43,055 nucleotides of DNA from assembly GCA_021203325.1 (NCBI GenBank), contig JAJQBL010000098.1:1-43055 (forward strand). Reading direction: 5' to 3'. This stretch comes from Clostridiales bacterium (GTDB lineage Bacteria > Bacillota > Clostridia > Oscillospirales > Oscillospiraceae). The notes beneath the pieces were generated by a model that made no database searches, was not told the origin of the DNA, and saw nothing but the letters and a program-made list of their open reading frames with translations. Of the stretch, positions 10,366 through 19,889 are shown piece by piece. Positions within the stretch are counted from its first letter, which is position 1. Every line of letters starts with the position of its first letter. Made by a program: the position numbers and the translations under genes.

Positions 10366-11694
10366 ATGCGTTATACAAAGGAAGAGATTCTGCGAATCGT
10401 GGAGGATGAGGACGTCAGCTTTGTCCGCCTGCAATTTGTGGACGTATTTGGAAAGCTGAAAAACGTGGCCGTCACCGCCGCCGAGCTGCCCAGGGCACTG
10501 GCGGGGGAGGTGATGATCGACGGAAGCTCCATCGACGGCTTCGCCTCCGCCAATGACTCCGACCGGTACCTGATTCCCGACCTGGGCACCTTTGCGGTGT
10601 ATCCCTGGCGGCCCTCCCGGGGGAAGGTGGCCCGGCTGATGTGCGACATCTGCGGGGGAGACGATGCGCCCTTCGGCGGCGATTCCCGGCAGGTTTTGCA
10701 GCGGGTCTGCGACCGGGCGGCGGCCCAGGGCATCACCATGCAGGTGGGGCCGGAATGTGAGTTCTTCCTGTTCCACACCGACGAGGAAGGCCGCCCCACC
10801 ATGAACACCACCGACCAGGCCGGTTACTTCGACATCTACCCCCTGGACCAGGGGGAGAACGTCCGCCGGGAGGTGGTGCTGGCGCTGGAGGAGCTGGGCT
10901 TCCAGGTGGAGTGCTCCCACCACGAGAACGCCCCCGGCCAGCATGAGATTGACTTCAGGTACACCCCGGCCATGGAGGCGGCGGACAACATCCTGACCTT
11001 CCGGCTGGCAGTCAAGACCCTGGCCCAGCGCAACGGCCTCCACGCCACCTTTATGCCCAAGCCCATTGCGGGCCGGGCAGGCTCCGGGATGCACCTGAAC
11101 TTCACCCTCCACCGGGACGGGAAGAACCTGTTCTATGACGCTTCGGCGGAGCGGGGCCTTTCCAGAGAGGCCCGCGGGTTCATCGCCGGGGTGATGGACC
11201 ACATCGGCGGCATTACGGCGGTGACCAACCCCCTGGTGAACTCCTACAAGCGGCTGCTGCCGGGGTATGAAGCCCCCTGTTACACCAGCTGGTCCTTCGG
11301 CAACCGCACCGCCCTGATGCGGATTCCGACGGCAAAGCCCGGTCAGATTCGGGTGGAGCTGCGGAGCCCCGACTGCTGCTGCAACCCCTACCTGGCTTTG
11401 GCGGTGTGCCTGGCCGCCGGGCTGGACGGCATGGAGCGGGGGCTGGAGGCCCCACCGGAGCTGAAGGCCGACCCCGCCAGCCTGTCCCCGGAGGAGCGGG
11501 CAGCCATAGGCGTGCAGCCCCTGCCGGGGAACTTGCAGGAGGCCCTCTCCGCCCTGGAGCAGGACGCGCTGCTGCTGGACGTGCTGGGCGAGCATATCGC
11601 CGGGGCCTACCTCTCCGGCAAGCGGCGGGAATGGGAGGAATATCGCGGTCAGGTTTCTGAGTGGGAGCGCCGGCGCTACATGGTCGCTTACTGA
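10366..11694 (+). CDS. glnA: Glutamine synthetase type I
   Basis: Makes glutamine from glutamate, ammonia and ATP; a dodecameric cytosolic enzyme. It has 442 residues, matching the shorter GSI-alpha class of Firmicutes that lacks the adenylylation loop. Visible motifs are the N-terminal beta-grasp DGSSIDGF, the metal-site segment GPECEFFLF, GSGMHLNFTL, and the catalytic segment containing NRTALMRIP. ATG 10366 follows AGGAGAG. It heads a cluster with the ANTAR regulator 33 bp downstream. In Bacillus-type organisms GSI-alpha is feedback inhibited by glutamine; control here more likely involves the neighbouring ANTAR protein, which is an inference. Confidence 0.95.
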   Translation: MRYTKEEILRIVEDEDVSFVRLQFVDVFGKLKNVAVTAAELPRALAGEVMIDGSSIDGFASANDSDRYLIPDLGTFAVYPWRPSRGKVARLMCDICGGDDAPFGGDSRQVLQRVCDRAAAQGITMQVGPECEFFLFHTDEEGRPTMNTTDQAGYFDIYPLDQGENVRREVVLALEELGFQVECSHHENAPGQHEIDFRYTPAMEAADNILTFRLAVKTLAQRNGLHATFMPKPIAGRAGSGMHLNFTLHRDGKNLFYDASAERGLSREARGFIAGVMDHIGGITAVTNPLVNSYKRLLPGYEAPCYTSWSFGNRTALMRIPTAKPGQIRVELRSPDCCCNPYLALAVCLAAGLDGMERGLEAPPELKADPASLSPEERAAIGVQPLPGNLQEALSALEQDALLLDVLGEHIAGAYLSGKRREWEEYRGQVSEWERRRYMVAY

Positions 11695-11727
11695 CCCTGA
11701 GCGTCAGCGACAGGAACCGGGAGCGTG

Positions 11728-12267
11728 ATGAGAGTGGAAAAAATTATCGTTGCGTTTGAAGGCGAGACCACCTGCCGAAAAATGGCGGAGCTGATTCAGG
11801 CGGGGTGCGCCGTGAGCTGCGTCACCATGCGCAGCTGCGGCGAGGTCAAACGCATGGTTCATAAATCGCGCTTAAACATCGTAGTCTGCGGGTATAAGCT
11901 GACAGACGGTACCTGTGAGGATTTGTTTGAAGATCTGCCGCCGGACTGCTCCATGCTGATGGTGGCCACCCAGGGCCAGCTGGACCTGGTGAATGAGGAC
12001 ATCTTCCGGCTGCCCGCCCCGGTGTCCCGGAGCAGCCTGTGCGCCTCGGTGGAGATGCTGATGCAGGCCAACCGGCAGCTCAGCAAGTACATCCGCCCCC
12101 GCCGCAGCGAGGAGGAACGGGCGGTGGTGGAGGCGGCGAAGCGCCTTCTGATGGAGCGCAACGGCATGACGGAGGAGCAGGCCCATCGCTGCATCCAGAA
12201 GCAGAGCATGGACACCGGCGCACGGATGGTGCAGACCGCCAGGCTGATTTTAGGCGACGAATTTTGA
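11728..12267 (+). CDS. ANTAR-domain RNA-binding response regulator, degenerate receiver
   Basis: A 179-residue regulator. The N-terminal ~115 residues have a receiver-like alternation ([26 protein letters not shown]). The position expected for the phosphorylated aspartate reads Cys-Gly in IVVCGYKL, so phosphorylation in the usual way is unlikely. The C-terminal ~55 residues are a clear ANTAR domain: [19 protein letters not shown], then the alanine- or serine-methionine helix [23 protein letters not shown] proteins such as AmiR, NasR and EutV bind paired hairpins in leaders and prevent termination. Lying between glnA and dapL, it probably acts on nitrogen genes. ATG 11728 is preferred; GTG 11725 is one codon upstream. 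Confidence 0.9.
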   Translation: MRVEKIIVAFEGETTCRKMAELIQAGCAVSCVTMRSCGEVKRMVHKSRLNIVVCGYKLTDGTCEDLFEDLPPDCSMLMVATQGQLDLVNEDIFRLPAPVSRSSLCASVEMLMQANRQLSKYIRPRRSEEERAVVEAAKRLLMERNGMTEEQAHRCIQKQSMDTGARMVQTARLILGDEF

Positions 12268-12335
12268 CGAACACACCGAAAAACGGAGGATTTGCCGCCC
12301 TTTTGGGCGCAAGGAAAGGATATGGAGGTATCACT

Positions 12336-13562
12336 ATGGTAAGCATCAACAGCAACTATCAGAAGCTGCCCGGAGGCTATCTGTTTCCGGAAATCGGGCG
12401 GAGAGTACGCGCCTTCTCTGCCCAGAATCCACCCAGGCCCCTCATCCGGCTGGGGATCGGCGACGTGACCCAGCCCCTTGCTCCCGCCGTCATCCAGGCC
12501 ATGGAGCAGGCCACCGCCGAGATGGGTGTGAAGGAGACCTTCCGGGGCTACTGCGAGGAGACCAACGCCACCTACGACTTCCTCCGCTTCGCCATCCGGG
12601 ACGATTACAGGCGCCGGGGGGTGGACATCGAGGACGACGAGATTTTCGTCTCCGACGGCGCCAAGAGCGACTGCGGCAACATCGGCGACATTTTCTCGGT
12701 GGACAATGTGGTGGCGGTCTGTGACCCGGTCTACCCCGTCTATGTGGACACCAACGCCATGGCCGGGCGAGCCGGGGACTACGACGGAGAGAAGTGGACT
12801 GACCTGGTCTATCTCCCCTGCACCGCCGAGAACGGCTTCTTCCCTGACCTCCCCGCCGGGGACAGGGTTCCGGACATGATTTATATCTGCTCGCCCAACA
12901 ACCCCACTGGCACAGCCGCCACGAGGGAGCAGCTCCAGACTTGGGTGGATTACGCCAACGAGCACGGCTCAGTCATTCTCTTTGATTCCGCCTATGAGGC
13001 GTTCATCTCCGAGCCGGGTATCCCCCACTCCATCTTCGAGATTCCCGGCGCCAGAACCTGCGCCATCGAGTTCCGCTCCTTCTCCAAGACGGCGGGCTTC
13101 ACCGGCAACCGGTGCGCCTACACCGTCATCTCCAAGGAGCTGGTGCGGGAGGGGGTCAGCCTGAACCGGCTGTGGAACCGCCGCCAGGGCACCAAGTTCA
13201 ACGGCGTGCCCTATGTCATCCAGCGGGCCGCCGAGGCCACCTTCACCCAGGAGGGCCAGGCACAGATCAAAGAGACCATCCAGTACTATCTGGACAACGC
13301 CCGGGTCATCCGGGAGGGCCTGACCGCCGCCGGGCTCACCGTCTACGGCGGAGTGAACGCCCCCTATATCTGGTTCCGCACGCCGGAGGGGTACGGCTCC
13401 TGGGAGTTCTTTGACAAGCTGCTCCACGAGGCCTGCGTGGTCACCACCCCCGGCGAAGGCTTCGGCCCCAGCGGGGAGGGCTATATCCGGCTCACCGCCT
13501 TTGGCGACGCCGACGACACCCGTGAGGCGGTTCGCCGCATTCAGGAGCTGCTGAGCAGGTAA
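12336..13562 (+). CDS. dapL: LL-diaminopimelate aminotransferase
   Basis: A PLP-dependent fold-type I aminotransferase. It converts tetrahydrodipicolinate directly to LL-diaminopimelate using glutamate, for lysine and peptidoglycan synthesis. At 408 residues it has the family length. [15 protein letters not shown] is the cofactor-binding loop, and the Schiff-base lysine is K251 in [12 protein letters not shown]. The N-terminal [18 protein letters not shown] is typical of DapL. ATG 12336 has GGAGGT six bases before it; a small TTGC-GCCC/GGGC-GCAA hairpin lies upstream at 12292-12312. Its place between the ANTAR gene and glutamate synthase ties a glutamate-consuming step to glutamate supply. 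Confidence 0.92.
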   Translation: MVSINSNYQKLPGGYLFPEIGRRVRAFSAQNPPRPLIRLGIGDVTQPLAPAVIQAMEQATAEMGVKETFRGYCEETNATYDFLRFAIRDDYRRRGVDIEDDEIFVSDGAKSDCGNIGDIFSVDNVVAVCDPVYPVYVDTNAMAGRAGDYDGEKWTDLVYLPCTAENGFFPDLPAGDRVPDMIYICSPNNPTGTAATREQLQTWVDYANEHGSVILFDSAYEAFISEPGIPHSIFEIPGARTCAIEFRSFSKTAGFTGNRCAYTVISKELVREGVSLNRLWNRRQGTKFNGVPYVIQRAAEATFTQEGQAQIKETIQYYLDNARVIREGLTAAGLTVYGGVNAPYIWFRTPEGYGSWEFFDKLLHEACVVTTPGEGFGPSGEGYIRLTAFGDADDTREAVRRIQELLSR

Positions 13563-13589
13563 ACCCGGAAGGAATCGAATAAAATCATA

Positions 13590-13647
13590 GAAAGGTGTCT
13601 CAATGGGGAGGCAGCGTGCCATTGCTGCGCCCTCTGGGGCACCTTTC
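13590..13647 (+). promoter_or_regulatory. Structured leader between dapL and gltB
   Basis: An 8-bp outer stem, GAAAGGTG (13590-13597) with CACCTTTC (13640-13647), encloses CAATGG (13601-13606) with CCATTG (13619-13624), competing with a GAGG-CAGC/GCTG-C-CCTC pairing. It is followed by a nine-base A-run, not a U-run, so it is not a plus-strand terminator. The 140-bp gap is long for this operon. The CAATGG/CCATTG pair also forms the core of the glnN attenuator. Confidence 0.5.
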
Positions 13648-13702
13648 CACGCAAAAAAAAACAACACGTTTCTCCCACATCACCGAAAAGGAGTCAGGAA
13701 CT

Positions 13703-16700
13703 ATGGAAATGAACAGAACGGAGTGCACCATGCCCGCCCGGGGGCTTTACGACCCCCGGTTTGAGCATGACGCCTGCGGCATCGGCGCCGTGGTGGACAT
13801 CAAAGGCCGCAAGAGCCATGCCAACGTGGACAACGCCCTGAAAATCGTGGAAAAGCTGGAGCACCGGGCCGGCAAGGATGCCGAGGGCAAGACCGGCGAC
13901 GGCGTGGGCATCATGCTGCAAATCTCCCACAGGTTTTTCAGCAAGGCCGCTGCCCTGTGCGGCATCACCTTGGGGGACGAGCGGGACTACGGCATCGGAA
14001 TGTTCTTCTTCCCTCAGGACACGCTGAAACGCTCCCAGGCCAAGAAGATGTTCGAGGTCATTGTGGAAAAGGAGGGAATGCGCTTCCTGGGGTGGCGCAC
14101 CGTCCCCATTAACCCCGCCATCCTGGGCCACAAGGCCCTGGACTGTATGCCCTACATTGAGCAGGGCTTTGTGGAGCGGCCCGCCCGCTGCGAAAAGGGG
14201 CTGGCCTTTGACCGGAAGCTGTATATCGCCCGCCGGGTCTTTGAGCAGTCCAACGACAACACCTATGTGGTGTCCTGCTCCAGCCGCACCATCGTATATA
14301 AAGGTATGTTCCTGGTGGGACAGCTCAGGAACTTCTACTGCGATTTGCAGGACGAGGATTATGAGTCCGCCATCGCCTCCGTTCACTCCCGGTTCTCCAC
14401 CAACACCAACCCCTCCTGGGAGCGGGCCCACCCCAACCGCTTCATCCTCCATAACGGCGAGATCAACACCATCCGGGGCAACGCCGACCGTATGCTGGCC
14501 CGTGAGGAGACCATGGCTTCCAACGTCATGAGCGAGGAGGATCTGGATAAGATCTACCCCGTGGTGAACCCCAACGGCTCCGACTCCGCCAGGCTGGACA
14601 ACACCCTGGAATTTCTGGTGATGAACGGCATCGAGCTGCCCATGGCGGTGATGATGTGCATCCCGGAGCCCTGGACCAACGACCAGAACATGAGCCGGGA
14701 GAAGCGGGACTTCTACCGCTACTATGCCACCATGATGGAGCCCTGGGACGGCCCCGCCTCCATCATCTTCTCCGACGGCGACATCGTGGGAGCCGTGCTG
14801 GACCGGAACGGCCTGCGCCCCTCCCGGTACTACGTCACCGATGACGACCAGCTGGTGCTGGCCTCCGAGGTGGGCGTACTGGATGTGCCCCCGGAGAAAA
14901 TCGTCATGAAATCCCGCCTCCAGCCCGGCCGTATGCTGATGGTGGACACGGTGGCGGGCCGCCTGGTCACCGACGATGAGCTGAAGGAGAAGTACGCCCG
15001 CCGCCAGCCCTACGGCGAGTGGCTGGACATGAACCTCATCGAGCTCCACGACCTGCCCATCCCCAACCACCACATCACCACTTACACCCAGGACGAGCGG
15101 GACAGAATGTACAAAGCCTTTGGCTACTCCTATGAGGAGGTGAAGGATGCCATCCTGCTGATGGCCCAGACCGGCGAGGAGCCTACCGCCGCCATGGGCG
15201 TGGACATTCCCCTGGCGGTGCTGTCCGAGCAGCACCAACCCCTGTTCAGCTACTTCAAGCAGATGTTCGCCCAGGTCACCAACCCGCCCATCGACGCCAT
15301 CCGGGAGGAAGTGGTCACCGACACCGCCGTCTACCTGGGCAGCGGCGGCAACCTCCTCCGGGAGGTGGCGGAGAACTGCAAGGCCCTGCGCATCAAGCAC
15401 CCCATTCTCACCTCCATCGACCTTCTGAAAATCCGCAGCATGAAGCAGCCCGGCTTCAAGGTGGAGACCATCTCCATGCTGTACTATAAGAACACACCGC
15501 TGGAGCGGGCCATTGACCGGATGTTCGTGGCGGCGGACCGGGCCTACCGGCGGGGGGCCAACATCCTGATTCTCTCCGACCGGGGCGTGGATGAGAACCA
15601 TGTGGCCATCCCCTCCCTGCTGGCGGTGTCCGCCCTCCAGCAGTACCTGGTGCGGACGAAGAAGCGCACCAGCCTGTCCGTGGTGGTGGAGACGGCGGAG
15701 CCGCGGGAGGTGCATCACTTCGCCACCCTGTTGGGCTACGGCGCGTCCGCCATCAACCCCTATCTGGCCCAGGAGTGCATCATGGAGCTGGTGGAGAAGA
15801 AGCTGCTGGATAAGGAAGTCTCCGTGGCCATTGACGACTACAATCAGGCCATTTTGAAGGGCATCGTGAAGATTGCCTCCAAGATGGGCATTTCCGCCCT
15901 CCAGTCCTACCAGTCCGCCCAGATTTTTGAGGCGGTGGGCATCTCCAAGGAGGTCATTGACAAATACTTCACCAATACGGTCTCCCGTGTGGGCGGCATC
16001 GGCCTGAAGGAAATCGAGGAGACAGTGGAGTACAACCACAACCACGCCTTCGACCCCCTGGGCCTGACCATCGACACCACCCTGGACAGCCCCGGCACCC
16101 ACAAGTCCCGGGCGGGCAGGGGCACCGAGGATCACCTGTACAACGCGAAAACCATCGCCCTGCTCCAGCAGGCCGTCCGCACCGGCAGCTATGAGACCTT
16201 CCAGGAGTACGCCCAGACGGTGGATGACGACTCCGTCCCCCACACCCTCCGGGGGCTGATGGATTTCAAGTTTGACGAAAACGGCGGCGTCCCCCTGGAT
16301 GAGGTAGAGAGCGAGTATGAAATCGTCAAGCGGTTCAAGACCGCCGCCATGAGCTACGGCTGTCTCTCCGCCGAGGCCCACGAGTGCCTGGCCATCGCCA
16401 TGAACCACCTGGGGGCGCACTCCAACACCGGCGAGGGCGGCGAGCCCGCCGACCGCTACGGCACCGAGCGGGCCTGCACCATCGTCCAGGTGGCCTCCGG
16501 ACGGTTCGGCGTCAACTCCCAGTACCTGATGAGCGGCAACGAGATTCAAATCAAAATGGCCCAGGGGGCGAAGCCCGGCGAGGGCGGCCACCTGCCCGGC
16601 AAAAAGGTGTACCCCTGGGTGGCAAAGACCCGGTTCTCCACCCCCGGCGTGTCCCTAATCTCTCCGCCGCCCCACCACGACATTTACTCCATTGAGGATC

Positions 16701-18253
16701 TGGCCCAGCTGATTTACGACCTGAAAAACGCCAACCGGGGGGCCCGCATCAACGTGAAGCTGGTGTCCGAGGCCGGCGTGGGCACCATCGCGGCCGGCGT
16801 GGCCAAGGGCGGCGCCCAGGCCATCCTGATTTCCGGCTACGACGGCGGCTCCGGCGCGGCGCCGAAAAGCTCCATCCACAACGCCGGCCTCCCCTGGGAG
16901 CTGGGGGTGGCGGAGACCCACCAGACCCTGATTCAGAACGGCCTGCGCTCCCGGGTGGTCATCGAGGCGGACTCCAAGCTGATGACGGGCCGGGATGTGG
17001 CCATCGCCTGCCTGCTGGGGGCGGAGGAGTTCGGCTTCGCAACCGGTCCCCTGGTGGCCATGGGCTGCGTCATGATGCGGGTGTGCAACCTGGACACCTG
17101 CCCCATGGGCATCGCCACCCAGAACCCCACCCTCCGCAAGCGTTTCCAGGGCAAGCCGGAATATGTGGAGAACTATATGCTCTTCATCGCCCGCCAGCTC
17201 CGGGAAATCATGGCGAAGCTGGGCTTCCGCACCGTGGAGGAGATGGTCGGCCGCAGCGACAAGCTGGAGGCCCGGCAAAACCGCATCACCCAGCGGGCGG
17301 ACACGGTGGACCTGAGCGCCATCCTGAATAACCCCTACATCGACAGCGAGGAGCGCCACTTCGACCCCGCCAAAGTCTTTGACTTCGAACTGGAAAAGAC
17401 GGTGGACGAATCCGTATTCCTGAAGAAGATGGGCCGGGCGCTGAAGAGCGGCAAGCCCGCCTCCATGGAGCTGAAGATCAGTTCCACCGACCGCACCTTG
17501 GGCACCATCTTCGGCAGCGAAATCACCCGCCTCTACGGCAGCAGCCTGCCGGATGACACCTACCGCATCAAGTGCTACGGCGGCGGCGGCCAGTCCTTCG
17601 GGGCCTTTATCCCCAAGGGGCTGACCATGGAGCTGGAGGGCGACTCCAACGACTATCTGGGCAAGGGCCTCTCCGGCGGCAAGATCGTGGTCTATCCCCC
17701 CAGGGGCTCCCGGTTCAAGGCGGATGAGAACATCATCATCGGCAACGTGGCCCTCTACGGCGCCACGGCGGGCAAGGCTTTCGTGGCCGGTGTGGCCGGC
17801 GAGCGGTTCTGCGTCCGGAACTCCGGCGCTTACGCCGTGGTGGAAGGCGTGGGCGACCACGGCTGCGAGTACATGACCGGCGGCCGGGTGGTGGTCCTGG
17901 GCGGCACCGGCAAGAACTTTGCGGCCGGTATGTCCGGCGGCATCGCCTATGTGCTGGATATGAAGCGGGACCTGTACCTCCGGGTGAACAAGAGCATGGT
18001 CAACATCGACCTGGTGGAGCAGAAGCACGACATTCAGGAGCTGCGCTCCATGATTCAGGAACACGTGGCCGCCACCGGCTCGGAGAAGGGCAAGGAGATT
18101 CTGGCGGACTTTGAGCATTACCTGCCCTACTTCAAGAAAATCATGCCGGTGGACTACAACCGGATGCTGAAAGCCATCGCCCGGGCAGAGGAAAAGGGCC
18201 TGACCCATGAGCAGGCGGAAATTGATGCGTTCTACAGCATCGCAGCGAACTGA
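13703..18253 (+). CDS. gltB: Glutamate synthase, large (alpha) subunit
   Basis: 1516 residues, cytosolic. It transfers the glutamine amide to 2-oxoglutarate, giving two glutamates. Domains in order: a short propeptide (1-24) before the expected catalytic Cys25 of the class II amidotransferase domain (HDA-CGIG) to about 430; a central domain to about 780; the FMN-binding synthase barrel at about 820-1200; and the C-terminal GXGXG beta-helix, whose glycine-rich turns are visible near 1350-1430. The 3Fe-4S ligands are C1122, C1128 and C1133 in CVMMRVCNLDTC. ATG 13703 is chosen because AAAGGAG precedes it and it gives the usual propeptide length; the frame is open back to 13595. gltD follows after 17 bp. 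Confidence 0.96.
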   Translation: MEMNRTECTMPARGLYDPRFEHDACGIGAVVDIKGRKSHANVDNALKIVEKLEHRAGKDAEGKTGDGVGIMLQISHRFFSKAAALCGITLGDERDYGIGMFFFPQDTLKRSQAKKMFEVIVEKEGMRFLGWRTVPINPAILGHKALDCMPYIEQGFVERPARCEKGLAFDRKLYIARRVFEQSNDNTYVVSCSSRTIVYKGMFLVGQLRNFYCDLQDEDYESAIASVHSRFSTNTNPSWERAHPNRFILHNGEINTIRGNADRMLAREETMASNVMSEEDLDKIYPVVNPNGSDSARLDNTLEFLVMNGIELPMAVMMCIPEPWTNDQNMSREKRDFYRYYATMMEPWDGPASIIFSDGDIVGAVLDRNGLRPSRYYVTDDDQLVLASEVGVLDVPPEKIVMKSRLQPGRMLMVDTVAGRLVTDDELKEKYARRQPYGEWLDMNLIELHDLPIPNHHITTYTQDERDRMYKAFGYSYEEVKDAILLMAQTGEEPTAAMGVDIPLAVLSEQHQPLFSYFKQMFAQVTNPPIDAIREEVVTDTAVYLGSGGNLLREVAENCKALRIKHPILTSIDLLKIRSMKQPGFKVETISMLYYKNTPLERAIDRMFVAADRAYRRGANILILSDRGVDENHVAIPSLLAVSALQQYLVRTKKRTSLSVVVETAEPREVHHFATLLGYGASAINPYLAQECIMELVEKKLLDKEVSVAIDDYNQAILKGIVKIASKMGISALQSYQSAQIFEAVGISKEVIDKYFTNTVSRVGGIGLKEIEETVEYNHNHAFDPLGLTIDTTLDSPGTHKSRAGRGTEDHLYNAKTIALLQQAVRTGSYETFQEYAQTVDDDSVPHTLRGLMDFKFDENGGVPLDEVESEYEIVKRFKTAAMSYGCLSAEAHECLAIAMNHLGAHSNTGEGGEPADRYGTERACTIVQVASGRFGVNSQYLMSGNEIQIKMAQGAKPGEGGHLPGKKVYPWVAKTRFSTPGVSLISPPPHHDIYSIEDLAQLIYDLKNANRGARINVKLVSEAGVGTIAAGVAKGGAQAILISGYDGGSGAAPKSSIHNAGLPWELGVAETHQTLIQNGLRSRVVIEADSKLMTGRDVAIACLLGAEEFGFATGPLVAMGCVMMRVCNLDTCPMGIATQNPTLRKRFQGKPEYVENYMLFIARQLREIMAKLGFRTVEEMVGRSDKLEARQNRITQRADTVDLSAILNNPYIDSEERHFDPAKVFDFELEKTVDESVFLKKMGRALKSGKPASMELKISSTDRTLGTIFGSEITRLYGSSLPDDTYRIKCYGGGGQSFGAFIPKGLTMELEGDSNDYLGKGLSGGKIVVYPPRGSRFKADENIIIGNVALYGATAGKAFVAGVAGERFCVRNSGAYAVVEGVGDHGCEYMTGGRVVVLGGTGKNFAAGMSGGIAYVLDMKRDLYLRVNKSMVNIDLVEQKHDIQELRSMIQEHVAATGSEKGKEILADFEHYLPYFKKIMPVDYNRMLKAIARAEEKGLTHEQAEIDAFYSIAAN

Positions 18254-18270
18254 GCAGGAGGGAACAGACA

Positions 18271-19755
18271 ATGGGTAAACCGACCGGATTTTTAGATTAT
18301 GAGCGCAAGGAGAACCCCGCCATCCAGCCCCTTGCCAGAATTCAGAACTTCAACGAATTTCACCCCATGCTGGACAGGGAGGAGCGGAGGGAGCAGGCGG
18401 CCCGGTGCATGAACTGCGGCGTCCCCTTCTGTCAGAGCTGCATCCAGCTTTCGGGGATGTACTCCGGTTGCCCGCTCCACAACCTGATTCCGGAGTGGAA
18501 CGACATGATTTACAAGGGCAACTGGGAGCACGCCCTGACCCGCCTGTGCAAGACGGCCTCTTTCCCGGAGTTCACCGGGCGGGTGTGTCCTGGGCTGTGC
18601 ATGGCGGCCTGCACCTGCGGGGCAAACGGCGACCCGGTCACCGTGAAGGAGAACGAGCTGGCCCTCATCGAGTACGGCTGGGAAAACGGGCTGATTCAGC
18701 CCCGCATCCCCGCCGTGCGCACCGGCAAGCGCATTGCGGTGGTGGGCTCCGGCCCCTCCGGTCTCGCCACCGCCGACCTGCTCAACCGCCGGGGCCACTC
18801 CGTCACCGTCTACGAGCGGTTTGACCGCATCGGCGGCCTGATGATGTACGGCATCCCCAACATGAAGCTGGAGAAGTCCATCGTAGACCGCCGGGTGAAC
18901 CTGATGAAGGAGGAGGGCGTCACCTTCGTCACCAACGCCGACGTGGGCAACACCGTCCCCGCCGGGGAGCTGATGGAGCAATATGACGCGGTGGTGCTGT
19001 GCTGCGGCGCCTCCAACCCCAGAGACCTCCAGGGGCCGGGCCGGGACGCCGAGGGCATCTACTTCGCCGTGGATTTCCTCCGCCGCAACACCAAGAGCCT
19101 GTTGGACTCCGGCCTCACCGACGGCAAAAACATCTCTGCCAAAGAGAAGGACGTCATTGTGGTGGGCGGCGGCGACACCGGCAACGACTGCATCGGCACC
19201 TGTATGCGCCACGGCTGCAGGAGCATCACCGCGCTGGAGATGATGCCGGAGCCTTCCTCCACCCGGCTCCCCTCTAACCCCTGGCCCCAGTGGCCCCTGG
19301 TGAAAAAGACGGACTACGGCCACGAGGAGGCCATCGCCGTCTTTGGCCACGACCCCCGGCTGTACCAGACCACGGTGAAGGAGTTCCACAAGGACGAGAA
19401 CGGCAGGCTCTCCGCCGTCACCATCGTCCATCTGGAGAGCAGGCGTGACGAGGCCACCGGACGCCGGATGATGGTGCCGGTGGAGGGCAGCGAGGAGACT
19501 CTGCCCTGCCAGCTGCTGCTGATCGCGGCGGGCTTCCTGGGCTCCCAGCCCTACGTCTCCGACGCCTTCGGGGTGGAGCTGAACCAGCGCACCAACGTGA
19601 AAACGGCGGCGGGGAAGTACAGCACCAACGTCCCCAGGGTGTTCACCGCCGGGGATATGCACCGGGGCCAGTCCCTGGTGGTGTGGGGCATTGCCGAGGG
19701 CAGGGCTTGCGCCCGCGAGGTGGACGAGTACCTGATGGGGTACACCTGCCTGTAA
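18271..19755 (+). CDS. gltD: Glutamate synthase, small (beta) subunit
   Basis: 494 residues. It passes electrons from NAD(P)H through FAD and iron-sulfur clusters to GltB. The N-terminal cysteine-rich domain has CMNCGVPFCQSC and, further on, CPGLCMAACTCG for the two 4Fe-4S clusters. The FAD Rossmann motif is VVGSGPSGLATADLL near residue 155, and the nucleotide motif VVGGGDTGNDCIG is near residue 295. The C-terminal FTAGDMHRGQSLVVWGI is the usual FAD-contacting end. ATG 18271 follows GGAGGG. It closes the glnA-gltD cluster, with a terminator 18 bp downstream. Confidence 0.96.
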   Translation: MGKPTGFLDYERKENPAIQPLARIQNFNEFHPMLDREERREQAARCMNCGVPFCQSCIQLSGMYSGCPLHNLIPEWNDMIYKGNWEHALTRLCKTASFPEFTGRVCPGLCMAACTCGANGDPVTVKENELALIEYGWENGLIQPRIPAVRTGKRIAVVGSGPSGLATADLLNRRGHSVTVYERFDRIGGLMMYGIPNMKLEKSIVDRRVNLMKEEGVTFVTNADVGNTVPAGELMEQYDAVVLCCGASNPRDLQGPGRDAEGIYFAVDFLRRNTKSLLDSGLTDGKNISAKEKDVIVVGGGDTGNDCIGTCMRHGCRSITALEMMPEPSSTRLPSNPWPQWPLVKKTDYGHEEAIAVFGHDPRLYQTTVKEFHKDENGRLSAVTIVHLESRRDEATGRRMMVPVEGSEETLPCQLLLIAAGFLGSQPYVSDAFGVELNQRTNVKTAAGKYSTNVPRVFTAGDMHRGQSLVVWGIAEGRACAREVDEYLMGYTCL

Positions 19756-19772
19756 ACCATCCTTGTGACCCA

Positions 19773-19800
19773 GGGGCCGCACTTCCGCGCAGCCCCTTTT
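19773..19800 (+). terminator. Terminator after gltD
   Basis: GGGGC (19773-19777) pairs with GCCCC (19792-19796) with an inner CGC/GCG stem, then TTTT. Confidence 0.65.
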
Positions 19801-19839
19801 CCGTCGGAAAAGAGACGCAAAAATATGCTGAAAAAACAG

Positions 19840-19868
19840 TTGACATTTTCCTTTCCGTCTGGTAAACT
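19840..19868 (+). promoter_or_regulatory. Promoter of msmX-like gene
   Basis: Consensus TTGACA (19840-19845), a 17-bp spacer, and TAAACT (19863-19868). It produces a leader of about 250 nt. Confidence 0.75.
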
Positions 19869-19889
19869 GTGACATAGGTGATAAGGTTT

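Noticed and set aside
11872-12965. Minus-strand open frames across the ANTAR gene and dapL
   Set aside because: They are shadows of two well-supported plus-strand genes.
13694-16591. A 965-codon minus-strand open frame opposite gltB
   Set aside because: It is a GC-skew shadow of gltB, whose plus-strand frame has full family motifs.
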